From Blattamonas nauphoetae (Eukaryota; Preaxostyla; Oxymonadida): DNA of 64,000 nucleotides. Of the stretch, positions 38,601 to 48,949 are shown piece by piece. A program made the position numbers and the translations under genes. Every line of letters starts with the position of its first letter. Positions within the stretch are counted from its first letter, which is position 1. Below the pieces are notes generated by a model that was given only the letters and a program-made list of their open reading frames with translations, did not search any database and was not told where the DNA came from. The stretch spans positions 212,526 to 276,525 of the forward strand of contig JARBJD010000074.1 of NCBI GenBank assembly GCA_033064195.1, written 5' to 3'.

Positions 38601-41262
38601 TCGAATAGACAACAACTTCAATCGTTTCTGAGTCGCTTGAGGAGAATACAACTGGCAGAATGATTGATTCCGATGACGAAGAAAGGAGATGGAGAGTGAA
38701 TGATGTGTCAGACAAATTAGTACCAGCAAGAGGAACGAGGATGGTGTCTTTAGTTGAGTCGTCTTTGAAGCTGACAGGTCCAACTGATGTCAATCGAGGC
38801 TGTGCAGCTGGTGCGGTGAAGAAGAGGCGAGGAGGGTCGAGGATGACATGTTCAGAGCTGCCTTCGAATGTCACCGATTCCACTTCGTATTTCGTCGAGA
38901 ACGACAGTTTGCTTCCACTTCCAAACAATCTCTCCGAATGACGAGACGAGAACATGTTCAGAGTGTTCACTCCCCCTGTCGATCCATCAAACTCAACGGA
39001 GAACGACAGATCAGGATTTTTGAGTGTTACAGTGTATCTTCCAATCGGAAGTGTTCGACCTTTCAATTCAAGCCAGCAGTGGTCTGTTCCTGATCCCAGT
39101 GAACAAACAAGTTGAACAATCCGAGCGGGATTCGGTGTCGTCAGAGCAATCGACGAAGAAAATGAGAGGCGAGTCTTCGCAATCGATGACCCAATCACAC
39201 AATATTCCGATTCATATTGCAGTTCTTCCCATTCTCCAAATGACACTTCTTGAGTCGCTGATTCGGTCGACGAGATGAAATCGAAAATCAGAAGTCGAGC
39301 AATCGCTGTGGGAGAGTCGTCGCTTGGTGGTTCGTGGTTGTTCGTGTTGTCCACCAAAACCAACATCTTCCCATTCACATTGTCAGACACAATCATTTGG
39401 ATTGTCGATGATATCTGGTCTGTGCTTGGTGTGCTCCCAATCTCCACAAGACTTGCAGTTGATGTGTCGGGTACATGACGAATCAGAGTACCGTAATCTT
39501 ACGAAGGGTATATGTACGCATTAGGCCTTTCTGAAGTTGAATCACAATTCGTGACGTTTCCGCCAAGTTCCGAAGCTGGGCGAGTTTTATTCCAACTAAT
39601 ATCTGTCCCAATCCAAGCACTGCATTCTCTGAAGAGTGCAGCATTCATTGTGAGCGATGGAGCAGAAGCTAGATATATTCCTCCTGCTTCGCTTGTTGAA
39701 GAATCCCCAGCGGAACATCTTTCGAAGGCGCAGTTCGAGAGTGAGAAAACATCGACCATATAAATATAGAGAGCTCCTCCATCCTCAGACACAGTGAGGT
39801 CATGAAAGACAGAATCTGTGATTGTGCAGGTGCTTGCATCGTAACTATAAAGGGCTCCTCCGCGTCTCGCTGAACATTCGACGAAAAGCGAGGATGAGAT
39901 TGCGATTGGATTGCGCTGATCATAGGATTGATTGAAAAAGACTGCTCCACCAATTTCAGTTGTTTGGCATTTCGAGAAGGAGCATTCAGACACGGCGAGT
40001 TTGCAGGGAGACTTATCCTGAAAGATCGCTGCTCCGTTCGATGATGTCATCGAGACGAATGTGCAGCGGCGGATGGTGATGACAGTGGAGCCGATGGAAT
40101 CGAAAATGAGCTGTTCAGTTCCCGTCTTGTGCTGGAGTGTGTAAGTTCGAGCATAAACAAATTCAGGTTCGAGGGAGGAGTGGCAGTGCGAGAAGGAGGT
40201 GTTCGAGCACAGAAGACTCCCTCCCAAGTTCATGTCAATGCATGTTGTGCCACAAAGATGGTTCGTGCTCTGAGCCACAGACGAATCGAAAATCTTTTGA
40301 CTTCCGCTCCATCCTTCCAACGCCCCCTTCCCCTCACCGCTTGTCATGTTCACAAGTCGACTCCCAATCAGCACAGTCTCCAAGTTGTTCCAAAATGCTG
40401 TTTCTTGTTCTGTCGACGACAAGAACCCAACCAATGGACCAGATCCAAACGAGAGATCGGTGTTGCATAGTGAGAGGCCAGAACAGCTCACCAATGTTGA
40501 TGACGCTTCCTGCGAGTTGTCTGTGTGACGCGGGTTGGTCATCTGGGACTGTATGAGGCTGACCAGCGCGAGCAGGCTCGTCTTGTCAAACGATTCGTGA
40601 GAACAATCAACAAAGAATATCGAGCTTCCAATGCCATCCAATCCGTTGTTGATCGCAAATGGAGACGATTCAGGGTTGGAGATGATCGGGCAGTTGTCGA
40701 TCGTCAATTTTGATGACGAGATTCTTCCAACACTCGTGCCGCGCCATCCACAATCCAATGAAAGGTGCGACATCGAGATTGTGGAATTCATGAAAAGAAA
40801 TATGAATGGGTTTGAGTTTTCATTTGTGTATTCATTGTTCTCCGAGTTCTGATCGTCCATTGTTTCAGTTTTGGCCAATGACGATGTACGGCAGATTGTC
40901 GTGTCTGATCCATGCAGCGAAAGGGAGACAGTATCCATTAAATACGCATTTGAATGATAAGTTCCGTGGTCCAGGTTTACTTCCGTCACGTAGGTTCGTT
41001 CATTTCCTGAGATGCGGAAGGCTTCTGTGTCAGGAGGAAAGGCCATCTGGAGAGAGAGCGGCAGAACTCTCCGTTCCATGAACGTTGCTTTGATAAAATA
41101 AAGGCGAATAAGGATGAGAGTTGGTAGATTCATCAGATTTGTTGAGAGAACGAAGAATGGTTCGATCATCTCAAACCCACTCCAGTGGCTATTGATTGTG
41201 TGGAATTTTCTTCCAATCGACTGACATTTCTTCGTACCACATGTCACGAGCTCCATGTCCAT
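35623..41262 (-). CDS. Giant secreted beta-helix / Ig-like surface protein (one in-frame TAA)
   Basis: About 1880 codons. The frame opens at 41262, but the ATG at about 41169 (MIEPFFVLSTNLMNLPTLIL) gives a better signal sequence and leaves room for the divergent SPRY gene. Residues up to about 560 are short Cys/Ser/Gly-rich beta-helix strands (GGAVFFNQS, GGALYSYDAS, GGIYLASAPS). Ig/TIG-like sandwiches follow, then two cassettes with a C-x2-x-PC-x-T...W signature (CGASDDPCSTIDFAW and CLSNGTPCLTVHVGW), each leading into more beta-helix. The architecture matches the gene at 9.1-18.4 kb, but there is no membrane span or kinase at the C-terminus, so it may be secreted or C-terminally lost. An in-frame TAA at 39499-39501 lies between the first helix and the Ig region. 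A GTAAGA...CAAG intron of 51 bases (about 39451-39501), which keeps the frame and removes the stop, is an alternative to a nonsense mutation. Confidence 0.75.
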
Positions 41263-41285
41263 TGTTACAACTCGATTCTACCAAG

Positions 41286-41974
41286 ATGTTACCCCTCCAA
41301 AATCAGGAACTCATCCCCACAAGTAACACGATTATTGGAGGAACCACTGCGAAATTCAAAGATTCATGGACATATCCTTCTGTTTATGCCGCGCTGCCTG
41401 ATCACGTATCATCGGGCATCCACTCAATCACATTCACCATACTCTCTCTCAAACATCTCAACTGTATCCTTTTTCTCTTCTCACCATCCTCAGACCCCAA
41501 TAGTTCCGTGTCAATTGGTGTTGTTGATTCTTCGTGTCCATTTCTAAAACTGGACGAAGCGTTCGGGAAGATGAATTCATCTGGTTTGTCATTTCTCTCC
41601 TTTCATCTTTTGCAGGATCAATCGTTTTTTCGTCGGAAGGTTATGTCACTTCGTCGTCGAATTGGATGCGGCAGTCGTCCTCTTCTTATGAAAGATTCAA
41701 GGAAGGAGACTGCGTGCGAATTGAAGTTAATCTTTCGTCATGCCCCTCAACAGTGTCATTTTTTGTGAATGGTGCTGCTGGGCGATGCTTTGGAATGAAT
41801 CTCCCTTCCTCTGTGATCGTTGCGGTCTCCTTTTTCGTTGCTTCATCTTTCCAGATGTGTATCTCCGACGACACCTCGTCCATCAGAATTGATCAGATTT
41901 CTCAACTGTCGCATCCCACACCACTTCCTCAGGGGATGGATTCTGTGCAATGGCTCTCAAATTTCGACCCGTAA
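41286..41974 (+). CDS. SPRY-domain-like protein with two ultra-short introns
   Basis: Exons 41286-41463, 41494-41583 and 41616-41974 give 208 residues. The introns of 30 bases (GTATCC...CCTCAG) and 32 bases (GTTTGT...TTGCAG) have clear pyrimidine-rich 3' ends. Splicing the second one is needed to keep the frame. The spliced protein has a SPRY-like core: SITFTILSLKHLN, SIGVVDSSCPF, EGDCVRIEVNL, VSFFVNGAAGR and ending SQLSHPTPLP. SPRY folds bind other proteins or peptides; here the domain stands alone. From memory, such stand-alone SPRY genes are common in oxymonads. The gene is divergent from the giant surface gene. The start is the first ATG beyond that gene's frame. Confidence 0.7.
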
Positions 41975-42218
41975 CAGTCGATTCATAAGTATTTCCAAAC
42001 CTCTACCGTGTCGACTGGCGCAATCGTGTAAAAGTTCTCCGCGGACAACAGAAATGCTGTACGTGCTCCAAGGAAGAGAAATGATTGGCATATGTTGATT
42101 CCAGCTCGACTGCGAGAAACAGGGGCAGCAAAGAAAGGGGATCCAGGAGTCATTGTGAGTAACCTCGATTTTTTGTCAGTTACCGTCCTCAACGCCGCGA
42201 TTCAGTAAATTTCCGGCA

Positions 42219-42846
42219 ATGACCGGTGCTGCAAGTGTCCTCGAAGAGACGATGATGCAAACTGGAACTTTCAGTATGGGACACCATTTTAATCTTAACA
42301 ACATCATCAACATGATTACACTTTTCCTGACTGTCGCTGCATCAGCATTGACCATTGGAAACTACACCTTCGAGGTCGAGAAACTCATCAAAGAAGAGTG
42401 TGTTTTCTCTTTTCCTGTCAAATGTCTCTTTTCTGTCTGTCAGCTCTGACTATTCCGTGGAACTGCGAGACGAGACCCTCATTTTCAACATCCTGTCGCC
42501 CGTCCTGTCTGCTGAGGGCTGCGAAGTGGAAGACGAAGAAGCAGAACTTGTTGCGTATTCGCTGGCTGAGGATGAAGACGAGGAGAAATGCTATCCAATC
42601 GCGATCAACGGGACAGAGAAGATCCAGCTGATCCGCCGCGACCAGCGCTCACCGCCATCTGGTGTTCGAATCGGATATGCCCCGATTGAGGGAATTGCTG
42701 GGTCCCTCGTGATCGACATCACCTGCTCGCGTGTGGAGAGGATCCGCGCTTCGTCTCGCGCCGGGCAGTATCGTGTTGCTTTCGAGACTCCATACGGCTG
42801 TGCTCGGCAGGTAAAAACGACTCGCAAATTCACTCGTCCATACTAA
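42219..42846 (+). CDS. Small secreted MRH-like protein, copy 2
   Basis: Paralogue of the gene at 26019-26650, with the same ATG context from GATTCAGTAAATTTCCGGCA onward. The intron is at 42398-42443 (46 bases, GTGTGT...GTCAG) and joins in the same phase. The signal peptide candidate is MITLFLTVAASALTIG from 42312. All four Cys and the ending YRVAFETPYGCA are conserved. The unspliced end is VKTTRKFTRPY at 42846. If the 97-base GT-AG segment 42811-42907 is an intron, the third exon runs to 42979 and gives a longer basic tail than in copy 1. That 97-base segment differs from copy 1 at one base only, fewer differences than in the coding exon. Duplication boundaries are about 42199 and 42930. Confidence 0.7.
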
Positions 42847-42998
42847 GACGAGAATCTACGAGATTCACTCACTTTCATACTTCTCATTTTGTGTGCGCTT
42901 ATTTCAGACACGGAGGTCTTTTTCACGCTTATTTCTGAGAATTCGAGGGAAACCCCATCTCTCGTCTAAGACAAATTAAGGGGAAGGATCTGACAAAA

Positions 42999-45251
42999 AT
43001 GACTCCTAAACATAGAGTGAGCAAAAAACGAAACAGTTCACTATCTACCCGGACTATTCAATCTGATTCAACTTCTATTTCGGACCTACACATCGAAGAT
43101 TCTACGAGCCTAACCCTCAACCAAACAAACATCAATTATTCAACCAATTCTTCCGATATCGTCTCCACAGCCAATTTACTCTCAATTAATGCGGATGATA
43201 GACTATACTGTCAAATTTCCAAGCAAATTCTGCAATATGAAATGAAAAGAAAGCGAATCAGTCCCGAAACAATATCTGAACAAACACTCCTGGAAAATGA
43301 CGAAACCTCTCTTCCTACCTCCATCATGTCAGATTGGAGATTGGTGCTACAGGACTCGATTACAACTGAAGATCTCCGGCAAGGATGTCTCTCACTCTTC
43401 GACCGAGTCGACTCTGAAATGGACCTATCGCAATCCGAAACGAATCACGCTGTCCGATTCCTGGAATATTCAAGCCTCCACATCAAATATCGCAGATCCC
43501 CCCACAACAAGCTCCTCGAAGCCATATTCCCGAACGACGAACCTCGCCAAAGATCACTGACGTCTACTCTCCTCAAACTCGTTTGTCATCCGTCAGACAC
43601 GCTCCGAGCAGTTGCTCTCTCCTTCTTGGACGTGAGTTTTTCTCAGTCATCAAGGGAATTCTTTCCTACAGTGGCCATGACTGGACTGTTGCCTCAACTC
43701 TTCAACACTCTGAGACCGCACGAAATCCCTGTAAACGGCATAACAATCGAATTCCACCGCTATATAACATCAATTGTGAACACCATTTTCGTCTTTTGCA
43801 CACCAGAGGATATCTGCCGTCATCTCGGAATTACCGCGGACTCTCCTCGCGCCAAAGCACTCATCGCTGAATTCATTGATCCAATTTTCCAACCGTCCTT
43901 CACATATCTGCGGTCTCTCATGGCCCCTCCTGTTTGTCCCACTGATCCTCGCTTCGGATTCACGTTCATTTCGAACATGCCACAATTCGATCCAATTCTG
44001 AAGAATGACCCCTCTCGTTCCAACTATCCAGAAATGAAACACTTTTTTGGTGAGATCCACAAGAACATGTTGGAAGAGCTTACTTCAATGTTGGGTCTGG
44101 CCTCTTCAAGTGAAACTGAACTCTGTCTCCACTCTGACTCGACAGATCCTGAAACCACCCAACTCTGGTTGACGGGATTTGTAGCTCTGCTTGATCGAGT
44201 GAATGAGGAGACACAATTCTCCGATTTGGGAATGCTGGCAGTTCTGTACTTCTTGAAACATTGCCCTGAAAAAATGCAACTGATTCCCTGGACAGCGGAC
44301 AGTTTTGGATTCAAGATGGATTTGTCCCTCTTCAATTCGTCGAAATTTACCACAAAGTCGCTCTGGGCACTCTACACACCCTCACAGCCACACCACGCTG
44401 CCGCTACTCTCAAAGCGTTCCAAGAAATCAGGAGACATCACACTGACCTGACTCATTTGAAACATATTTGGAACGTCTGGTTCCCCAACTTCATCCGTGC
44501 GGTTGGGACATCGCATGTGCCCTTCACATTTGAATTCATCGACCTTCACACCGAACTCATGAAGTTCTTGAATGATCAGCTCGCTCTGATTCGAAGCTAT
44601 GAGTTTCCAAGGAAGCGTGAATTGAATGATGAGCTTCGAAGGGAACTGGACAAGACATACCACGCGTTCTTCACACAAACATAGGATTACGTCGTCCATC
44701 TGTCACTCCATCCGTTCGCATTGGATGACGAGCGACACGACACAATTCCTGACTTTCTCCACAGTGTGTTTCAGCCTGTTTGTGAAAACAGCTTGGACAC
44801 AACATATCGAGACTATGTGAGGCAAGCCATGTACTCTTCCACCCTCTCATCATCGTCTCTACCATTCATCCTCACATCTGAGCTGGTCTGTCGTCTCCCT
44901 AACGAAGAGATAATGATTATTGTTGACCGAATTGTTGCTTTGATGGAAAGCGACTCTCCCATCGATGACGACACCATCCTTCGGATTCTCGCGTTCCACA
45001 AACACCAACTCGGTTCCATCTATCTACCCGAGATCTTCAGACAAGCAGGCAGGACAACAGAACAATACTTCCACGCTGTTGAGTGCCTCCTCTCTCTCCG
45101 CGTTGACTATCTGCATCAGGTACCACTCAACTACCTCATCTCGACTCGTCGAAATGCTCTTCAACCAACTTTTGATGAATGGGACGAAGTCGATTTGGAG
45201 ACGATTCGGAGAATCGTTCCGACCTCTCTGGAGGAAGCTCACAAAATGTAA
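42999..45251 (+). pseudogene. Helical-repeat (HEAT/ARM-like) protein of a probable lineage-specific family, with in-frame TAG
   Basis: 561 codons from ATG 42999 to TAG 44682-44684, then the same frame stays open to 45251. Codons on both sides look equally protein-like (TYHAFFTQT before, DYVVHLSLHPFALDD after), so one stop interrupts one gene. The Ser/Thr-rich N-terminus is followed by amphipathic helices (LKLVCHPSDTLRAVALSFLD, LLPQLFNTLRPHEIP) as in alpha-solenoid proteins. I believe related copies are numerous in oxymonads but cannot name a function. After 45251 no frame continues the protein clearly, so it may be truncated 3' as well; the DIRS-like element starts 475 bases further on. Pseudogene is the likeliest reading. 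Confidence 0.65.
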
Positions 45252-45726
45252 TGAACTACTGTTGGCTATCAAACCGATTGGGCTGGCCCCGAAGCTGTCC
45301 ACTTGTTCACATTTCATGTTCAATGTCCATTCCATTTCACAATGGTTTCTTCAAAGCACAGAGGGACACAATAATTCCGGAAATGTCATTTCGAGAGAAA
45401 CCTTAACAAAAAACAAGAAATGCTGATGACTCCGTGTCGATGGTGTGACCCCTTTTTGTCGAATGTGAGAATTTCAAAAATGGTGTGGAAAAACGACGTG
45501 ACCATGTTGAAGTGACTAACTCCCCCAATCTGAAGTGAGGTCTCATCAAAGATTGAGATCTGATAACGAAAGCAAAGAGAGTCGAGACAGCTTGAACTGA
45601 GCAAGTGCTCGAGAACCAAATCAAGATAAACAAAACAAGAGCAAATAAACAACAGCCAAAACACTTGGGTATCTTCACATCGAAGACAATCCAGTCAATC
45701 TCAGGCAAACAAAGACATCGAGTCCA
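45252..45726. other. Spacer between the helical-repeat pseudogene and the DIRS-like element
   Basis: 475 bases with no supported gene; it may include decayed 3' sequence of the preceding pseudogene. Confidence 0.4.
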
Positions 45727-45760
45727 GCACCGCCCTTCCAGTAGGTGCTGCTCAAACCTC

Positions 45761-45818
45761 GGTTCCTCTCCGTGAGAATAGGGGGTTGAGAAGTGGTCAC
45801 GAATAAAGGGTTGGTCAA
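45761..45818. repeat. Left inverted terminal repeat of the DIRS-like element
   Basis: 58 bases, exact reverse complement of 50441-50498. The outer 34 bases of the element (45727-45760) are not shared with the right end; they are copied instead in the internal complementary region. Confidence 0.93.
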
Positions 45819-45833
45819 CGGTTACATCAACAA

Positions 45834-47039
45834 ATGACAACTACTGCCGAAGTTACCGTACAATCAGACGTATCCCCTTCGTTTAAGATACCGCCTGATG
45901 TACTGAAGCAAATCATTAACGAATTGCACAGCGCAGACCCGGACTTTTATGATCTCCTCTCTCCACCACGAAAGCAACCACAACAACACTCATCAGGCGA
46001 TTCAGCGCCCTCACAGTCGTCAAGATCTCAAAGATCTCCAATCTCCTCCCCTGCACCGATCAGGAAGACGAAGCGACAGGCGTCACATCAGTCCCCCGAC
46101 ACTGACGGCTCATCACCCTCGGACTCCGACTCATCGGAAACGTCCCAGGATTCAACGTCAGATCGCCGCCATCACAAGTCGGACCGTCGTCCGTTGCGTA
46201 AACATGCAAAGCATTCCACAAAAGCAAGCAAGCATGGTAGGCACGAATTCAGAAGTATGCGACACGCGTCAAGCTCCCGAGATGAGAAAGGACGATCAAA
46301 AAAGATGAAAGGAAGAAAGCTTTCCCCCTTCATGCACACTTCGGAAGGATACCGGTCCGCTTCTCAACCCCTGGATTTTGCCCCCGACACTTCCAGGGAT
46401 CCGGCAGTAATGATCAAGAAGAAACTAAAAAAGAGGCACTCGAAGTTTACTGGTGATTGGACAAAGACAGTTCTGTCACCCCAGCTGCTAGATGAACTAA
46501 ACCGCACAACGCACGACTCACGGACAAACATGAAGGTCCAGATGCAGTTTTCAGGAGATCCGCCAAAGCTGGACAATCCTCAGGGCGTCAGGGAACAAAT
46601 ACTGAGGATGGCGACTCAGTCGAGCCTCATATCGGTCGCTCTCTTGGGCGATGACTTCCACCAAGTTTCTTCCTTAGTTCCGTCGTGCCCAGCTCTCGAT
46701 AACATCCGCGATGCGATCCTATTGTCAGCCGATTCAGCCTCTCGCGCATCCCACGCGATATTTGTGAATGCGGGCAACTTTGAGAGTATGATGGACGAGA
46801 TGAACATCCCTCGTCCAATATCACACGATGGTAGCAGACTCCCCCCACCACCGCCACCCCTACAGTTGTCTCAGACAGTCTACGATCAGGCAGTTCAGCT
46901 CGTCGGGCCGGCATCCATGTCTCAGATGCATTCCACCCCTGGTTTCTCACCCAAAGGGGGGCAGGGTCGTACCCCCGTCAAACAATTCGGCTCGAACTCG
47001 GGAAGCAACAGGGGCAGGAAGTACAACCGAGGCTACTAG
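45834..47039 (+). CDS. DIRS-like element ORF1, Gag-like protein
   Basis: 401 residues from ATG 45834, starting 15 bases inside the left terminal repeat. The N-terminal half is Ser/Arg/Lys-rich and disordered (SSETSQDSTSDRRHHKSDRR). The second half has a conserved helical core: GDWTKTVLSPQLLDEL, LRMATQSSLISVALLGDDFH and SADSASRASHAIF. The same core is recognisable in the truncated copy at 55.5 kb, supporting it as the capsid-like part. The C-terminus is Gly/Lys/Arg-rich (NSGSNRGRKYNRGY), suitable for nucleic-acid binding. The stop TAG is at 47037-47039. The polymerase frame overlaps this end one base back. Confidence 0.85.
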   Translation: MTTTAEVTVQSDVSPSFKIPPDVLKQIINELHSADPDFYDLLSPPRKQPQQHSSGDSAPSQSSRSQRSPISSPAPIRKTKRQASHQSPDTDGSSPSDSDSSETSQDSTSDRRHHKSDRRPLRKHAKHSTKASKHGRHEFRSMRHASSSRDEKGRSKKMKGRKLSPFMHTSEGYRSASQPLDFAPDTSRDPAVMIKKKLKKRHSKFTGDWTKTVLSPQLLDELNRTTHDSRTNMKVQMQFSGDPPKLDNPQGVREQILRMATQSSLISVALLGDDFHQVSSLVPSCPALDNIRDAILLSADSASRASHAIFVNAGNFESMMDEMNIPRPISHDGSRLPPPPPPLQLSQTVYDQAVQLVGPASMSQMHSTPGFSPKGGQGRTPVKQFGSNSGSNRGRKYNRGY

Positions 47040-47041
47040 AA

Positions 47042-48949
47042 GAACATCAGATCACAGGCAGGCTGCTGAGCAGGCTCGATTCCTGGGAAGCTATTGGTGG
47101 GAGGGATACTATCCAAGCAGGAGCACTGTGGGAATGGAAGGATGCGGAGTCTCCAGCCAGACTTCGCCTCGCAAGGAGGGCCCCATCGTTCAAAGGGAGC
47201 TCGGAGGAGATGACAGCATACGATCTGCTCCTTCAGGAGGAACTTCAGATGGGAGCGGTGGAAGAGATACAACCAGAAGCGGCGGAACTCGTCCTCCCCA
47301 CGTTCCTCGTGGCGAAGAAGGGGGGGAAGTTCAGGAAAGTGATCGATGCATCCGTCCTCAACAAGGAGATCAGGACGGAGCACTTCAAAATGGAGTCAGT
47401 GCAAACCGCGTTTCCGTTGATAACCGCCCACTCTTGGTTGACAACAGTCGACATTCACTCTGCGTATCTGCACATCCTCCTGTCTCCTCCGCTTCGCAAG
47501 TTCCTCTGCTTCCAGTTCAAGGACAAGATGTACCAGTTCAAGGCTCTGCCATTCGGATTGGCCACAGCCCCTCGTACCTTTTCAAAAACAATGAAGATCG
47601 CAGTGAAAGCGTTGAGGGAGGAGTTACACGTTTCTATCGTCTTCTATTTGGACGACCTACTCCTGATCGCGGAATCGGAGGAGGAAGCGAGAAGCAAGAC
47701 TCTCCAAGCCGTGGAGAGACTCAGGCAATTGGGCTTTGTGATAGCCGAAGAGAAGTGTCAACTCCAACCCACTCAGGAAGCGGAGTTCCTGGGATGGCAC
47801 CTCGACTCGAAGAACCAAACAGTCAGAGTAACAGCTTCCCGCCAGAAGAAGCTCCTCACACTCCTGAAGTCTCAGACCCTCGCCTGCCAACAGAAGTCCC
47901 TTGTCTCGGTCAAACGGCTCTCCAGCCTCATCGGCGCACTCAATTTTCTGCGTATTTCCATCCCAGAGACGAGTCTGTATCTCCGAAATCACCAGTCGAT
48001 CCTAGCGTTGGCAGTTCGCAGCTTCGGATGGAAAGGGAAGGTCCGGCTCACTCCTCTACTCTTGGGAGAGTTACACTTCTGGAAGAGGAGACTGATAGTC
48101 AACGCTCCTCTCTCATTCGAACCGACAGTGAGCCAAGCGTCAATCACGACCGATGCCAGCCCCACGGGGTGGGGTGCAGTCCTTCGTCTGAACGATCTCG
48201 ACTTTTACTACCACGACTTTTGGAACGAACGAGACCGTCTCCACACGAGCAACTGGAAGGAGACGGCTGCGGTAGGTCGGAGCATCCGAGCAGCGGCGAA
48301 GCGCTTGAGGCAGGCTCGTGTCACTTCACTTTCAATTCTCTCAGACAACACTGCGACGGTCTTCAACCTGCGGAGACAACGCGCAGGCCCACCTCTCCTC
48401 AAGATAACCAGGGAAGTCCTGAGAGCGTGCAAGCGACACAAGGTCACCCTTCACACAGTCAATCACATACCAGGCAAGAGCAACGCGATATCGGATGCGC
48501 TCTCACGACTCCCACCACACAGCGAATATCATCTCCTACCCCAAGCTCTCCAGTTGATCAAAGACAGATGGAACTTCGTTCCAGAAATGGATCTTTTCGC
48601 CTCCGCCACGAACAGACAATGCAAGATGTTCTACAGTCTCTCAGAGGCGAACGAAGAAGCTGGAAGAGGGGTGATGGCCCAAGACTGGTCAGAGATGACG
48701 ATGAATCTCTTGATTCATCCCCCGATTCTGATGGTGGCGAAAGTAGTGAGGAAACTCTTGATGCAGAGACCGAGGAGAGCTCTCCTGATAACACCGGCTT
48801 GGAAGGGCCAGCCGTGGTCGACGCTCTTGTCCCGTCTCGAACGCCAGCAGATGGAAATGGGGGAATACAGCCTACTGACAGCTCTCGACAGTCCTCTCGA
48901 GGACTTGAAGCTGCCCCCGGGCAGTCTGCTGGCCTCCCTCATCGAATGA
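47042..48949 (+). CDS. DIRS-like element ORF2, reverse transcriptase / RNase H
   Basis: The frame is already open well upstream inside gag (to at least 46922), in the -1 phase. Conserved residues begin near 47054 (ITGRLLSRLDSW), before the first ATG at 47210, so expression by -1 frameshift or reinitiation is likely and the exact start is unsure. Motifs in order: LPTFLVAKKGGKFRKV, DIHSAYLHI, the catalytic box YLDDLLLI, GWHLDSK, then RNase H with TTDASPTGWGAV, SNWKETAAV, SDNTATV and HIPGKSNAISDALSR. The C-terminal FVPEMDLFASATNRQ and WKGQPWSTLL is the domain typical of DIRS polymerases, related to a methyltransferase-like module. The stop TGA overlaps the recombinase ATG. Confidence 0.92.
   Translation, partial: EHQITGRLLSRLDSWEAIGGRDTIQAGALWEWKDAESPARLRLARRAPSFKGSSEEMTAYDLLLQEELQMGAVEEIQPEAAELVLPTFLVAKKGGKFRKVIDASVLNKEIRTEHFKMESVQTAFPLITAHSWLTTVDIHSAYLHILLSPPLRKFLCFQFKDKMYQFKALPFGLATAPRTFSKTMKIAVKALREELHVSIVFYLDDLLLIAESEEEARSKTLQAVERLRQLGFVIAEEKCQLQPTQEAEFLGWHLDSKNQTVRVTASRQKKLLTLLKSQTLACQQKSLVSVKRLSSLIGALNFLRISIPETSLYLRNHQSILALAVRSFGWKGKVRLTPLLLGELHFWKRRLIVNAPLSFEPTVSQASITTDASPTGWGAVLRLNDLDFYYHDFWNERDRLHTSNWKETAAVGRSIRAAAKRLRQARVTSLSILSDNTATVFNLRRQRAGPPLLKITREVLRACKRHKVTLHTVNHIPGKSNAISDALSRLPPHSEYHLLPQALQLIKDRWNFVPEMDLFASATNRQCKMFYSLSEANEEAGRGVMAQDWSEMTMNLLIHPPILMVAKVVRKLLMQRPRRALLITPAWKGQPWSTLLSRLERQQMEMGEYSLLTALDSPLEDLKLPPGSLLASLIE

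Noticed and set aside
39499..44684. Reassignment of TAA/TAG to glutamine, known in some oxymonads
   Set aside because: Most genes here have no internal TAA/TAG and use TAA, TAG and TGA as terminators, so a genome-wide code change is not supported.
46828..48945. Long open frame (part of a 1065-codon frame) over the polymerase gene
   Set aside because: It lies antiphase on the RT/RNase H gene and reads as Ser/Arg/Pro-rich low complexity; only the part from 48946 on is the recombinase.
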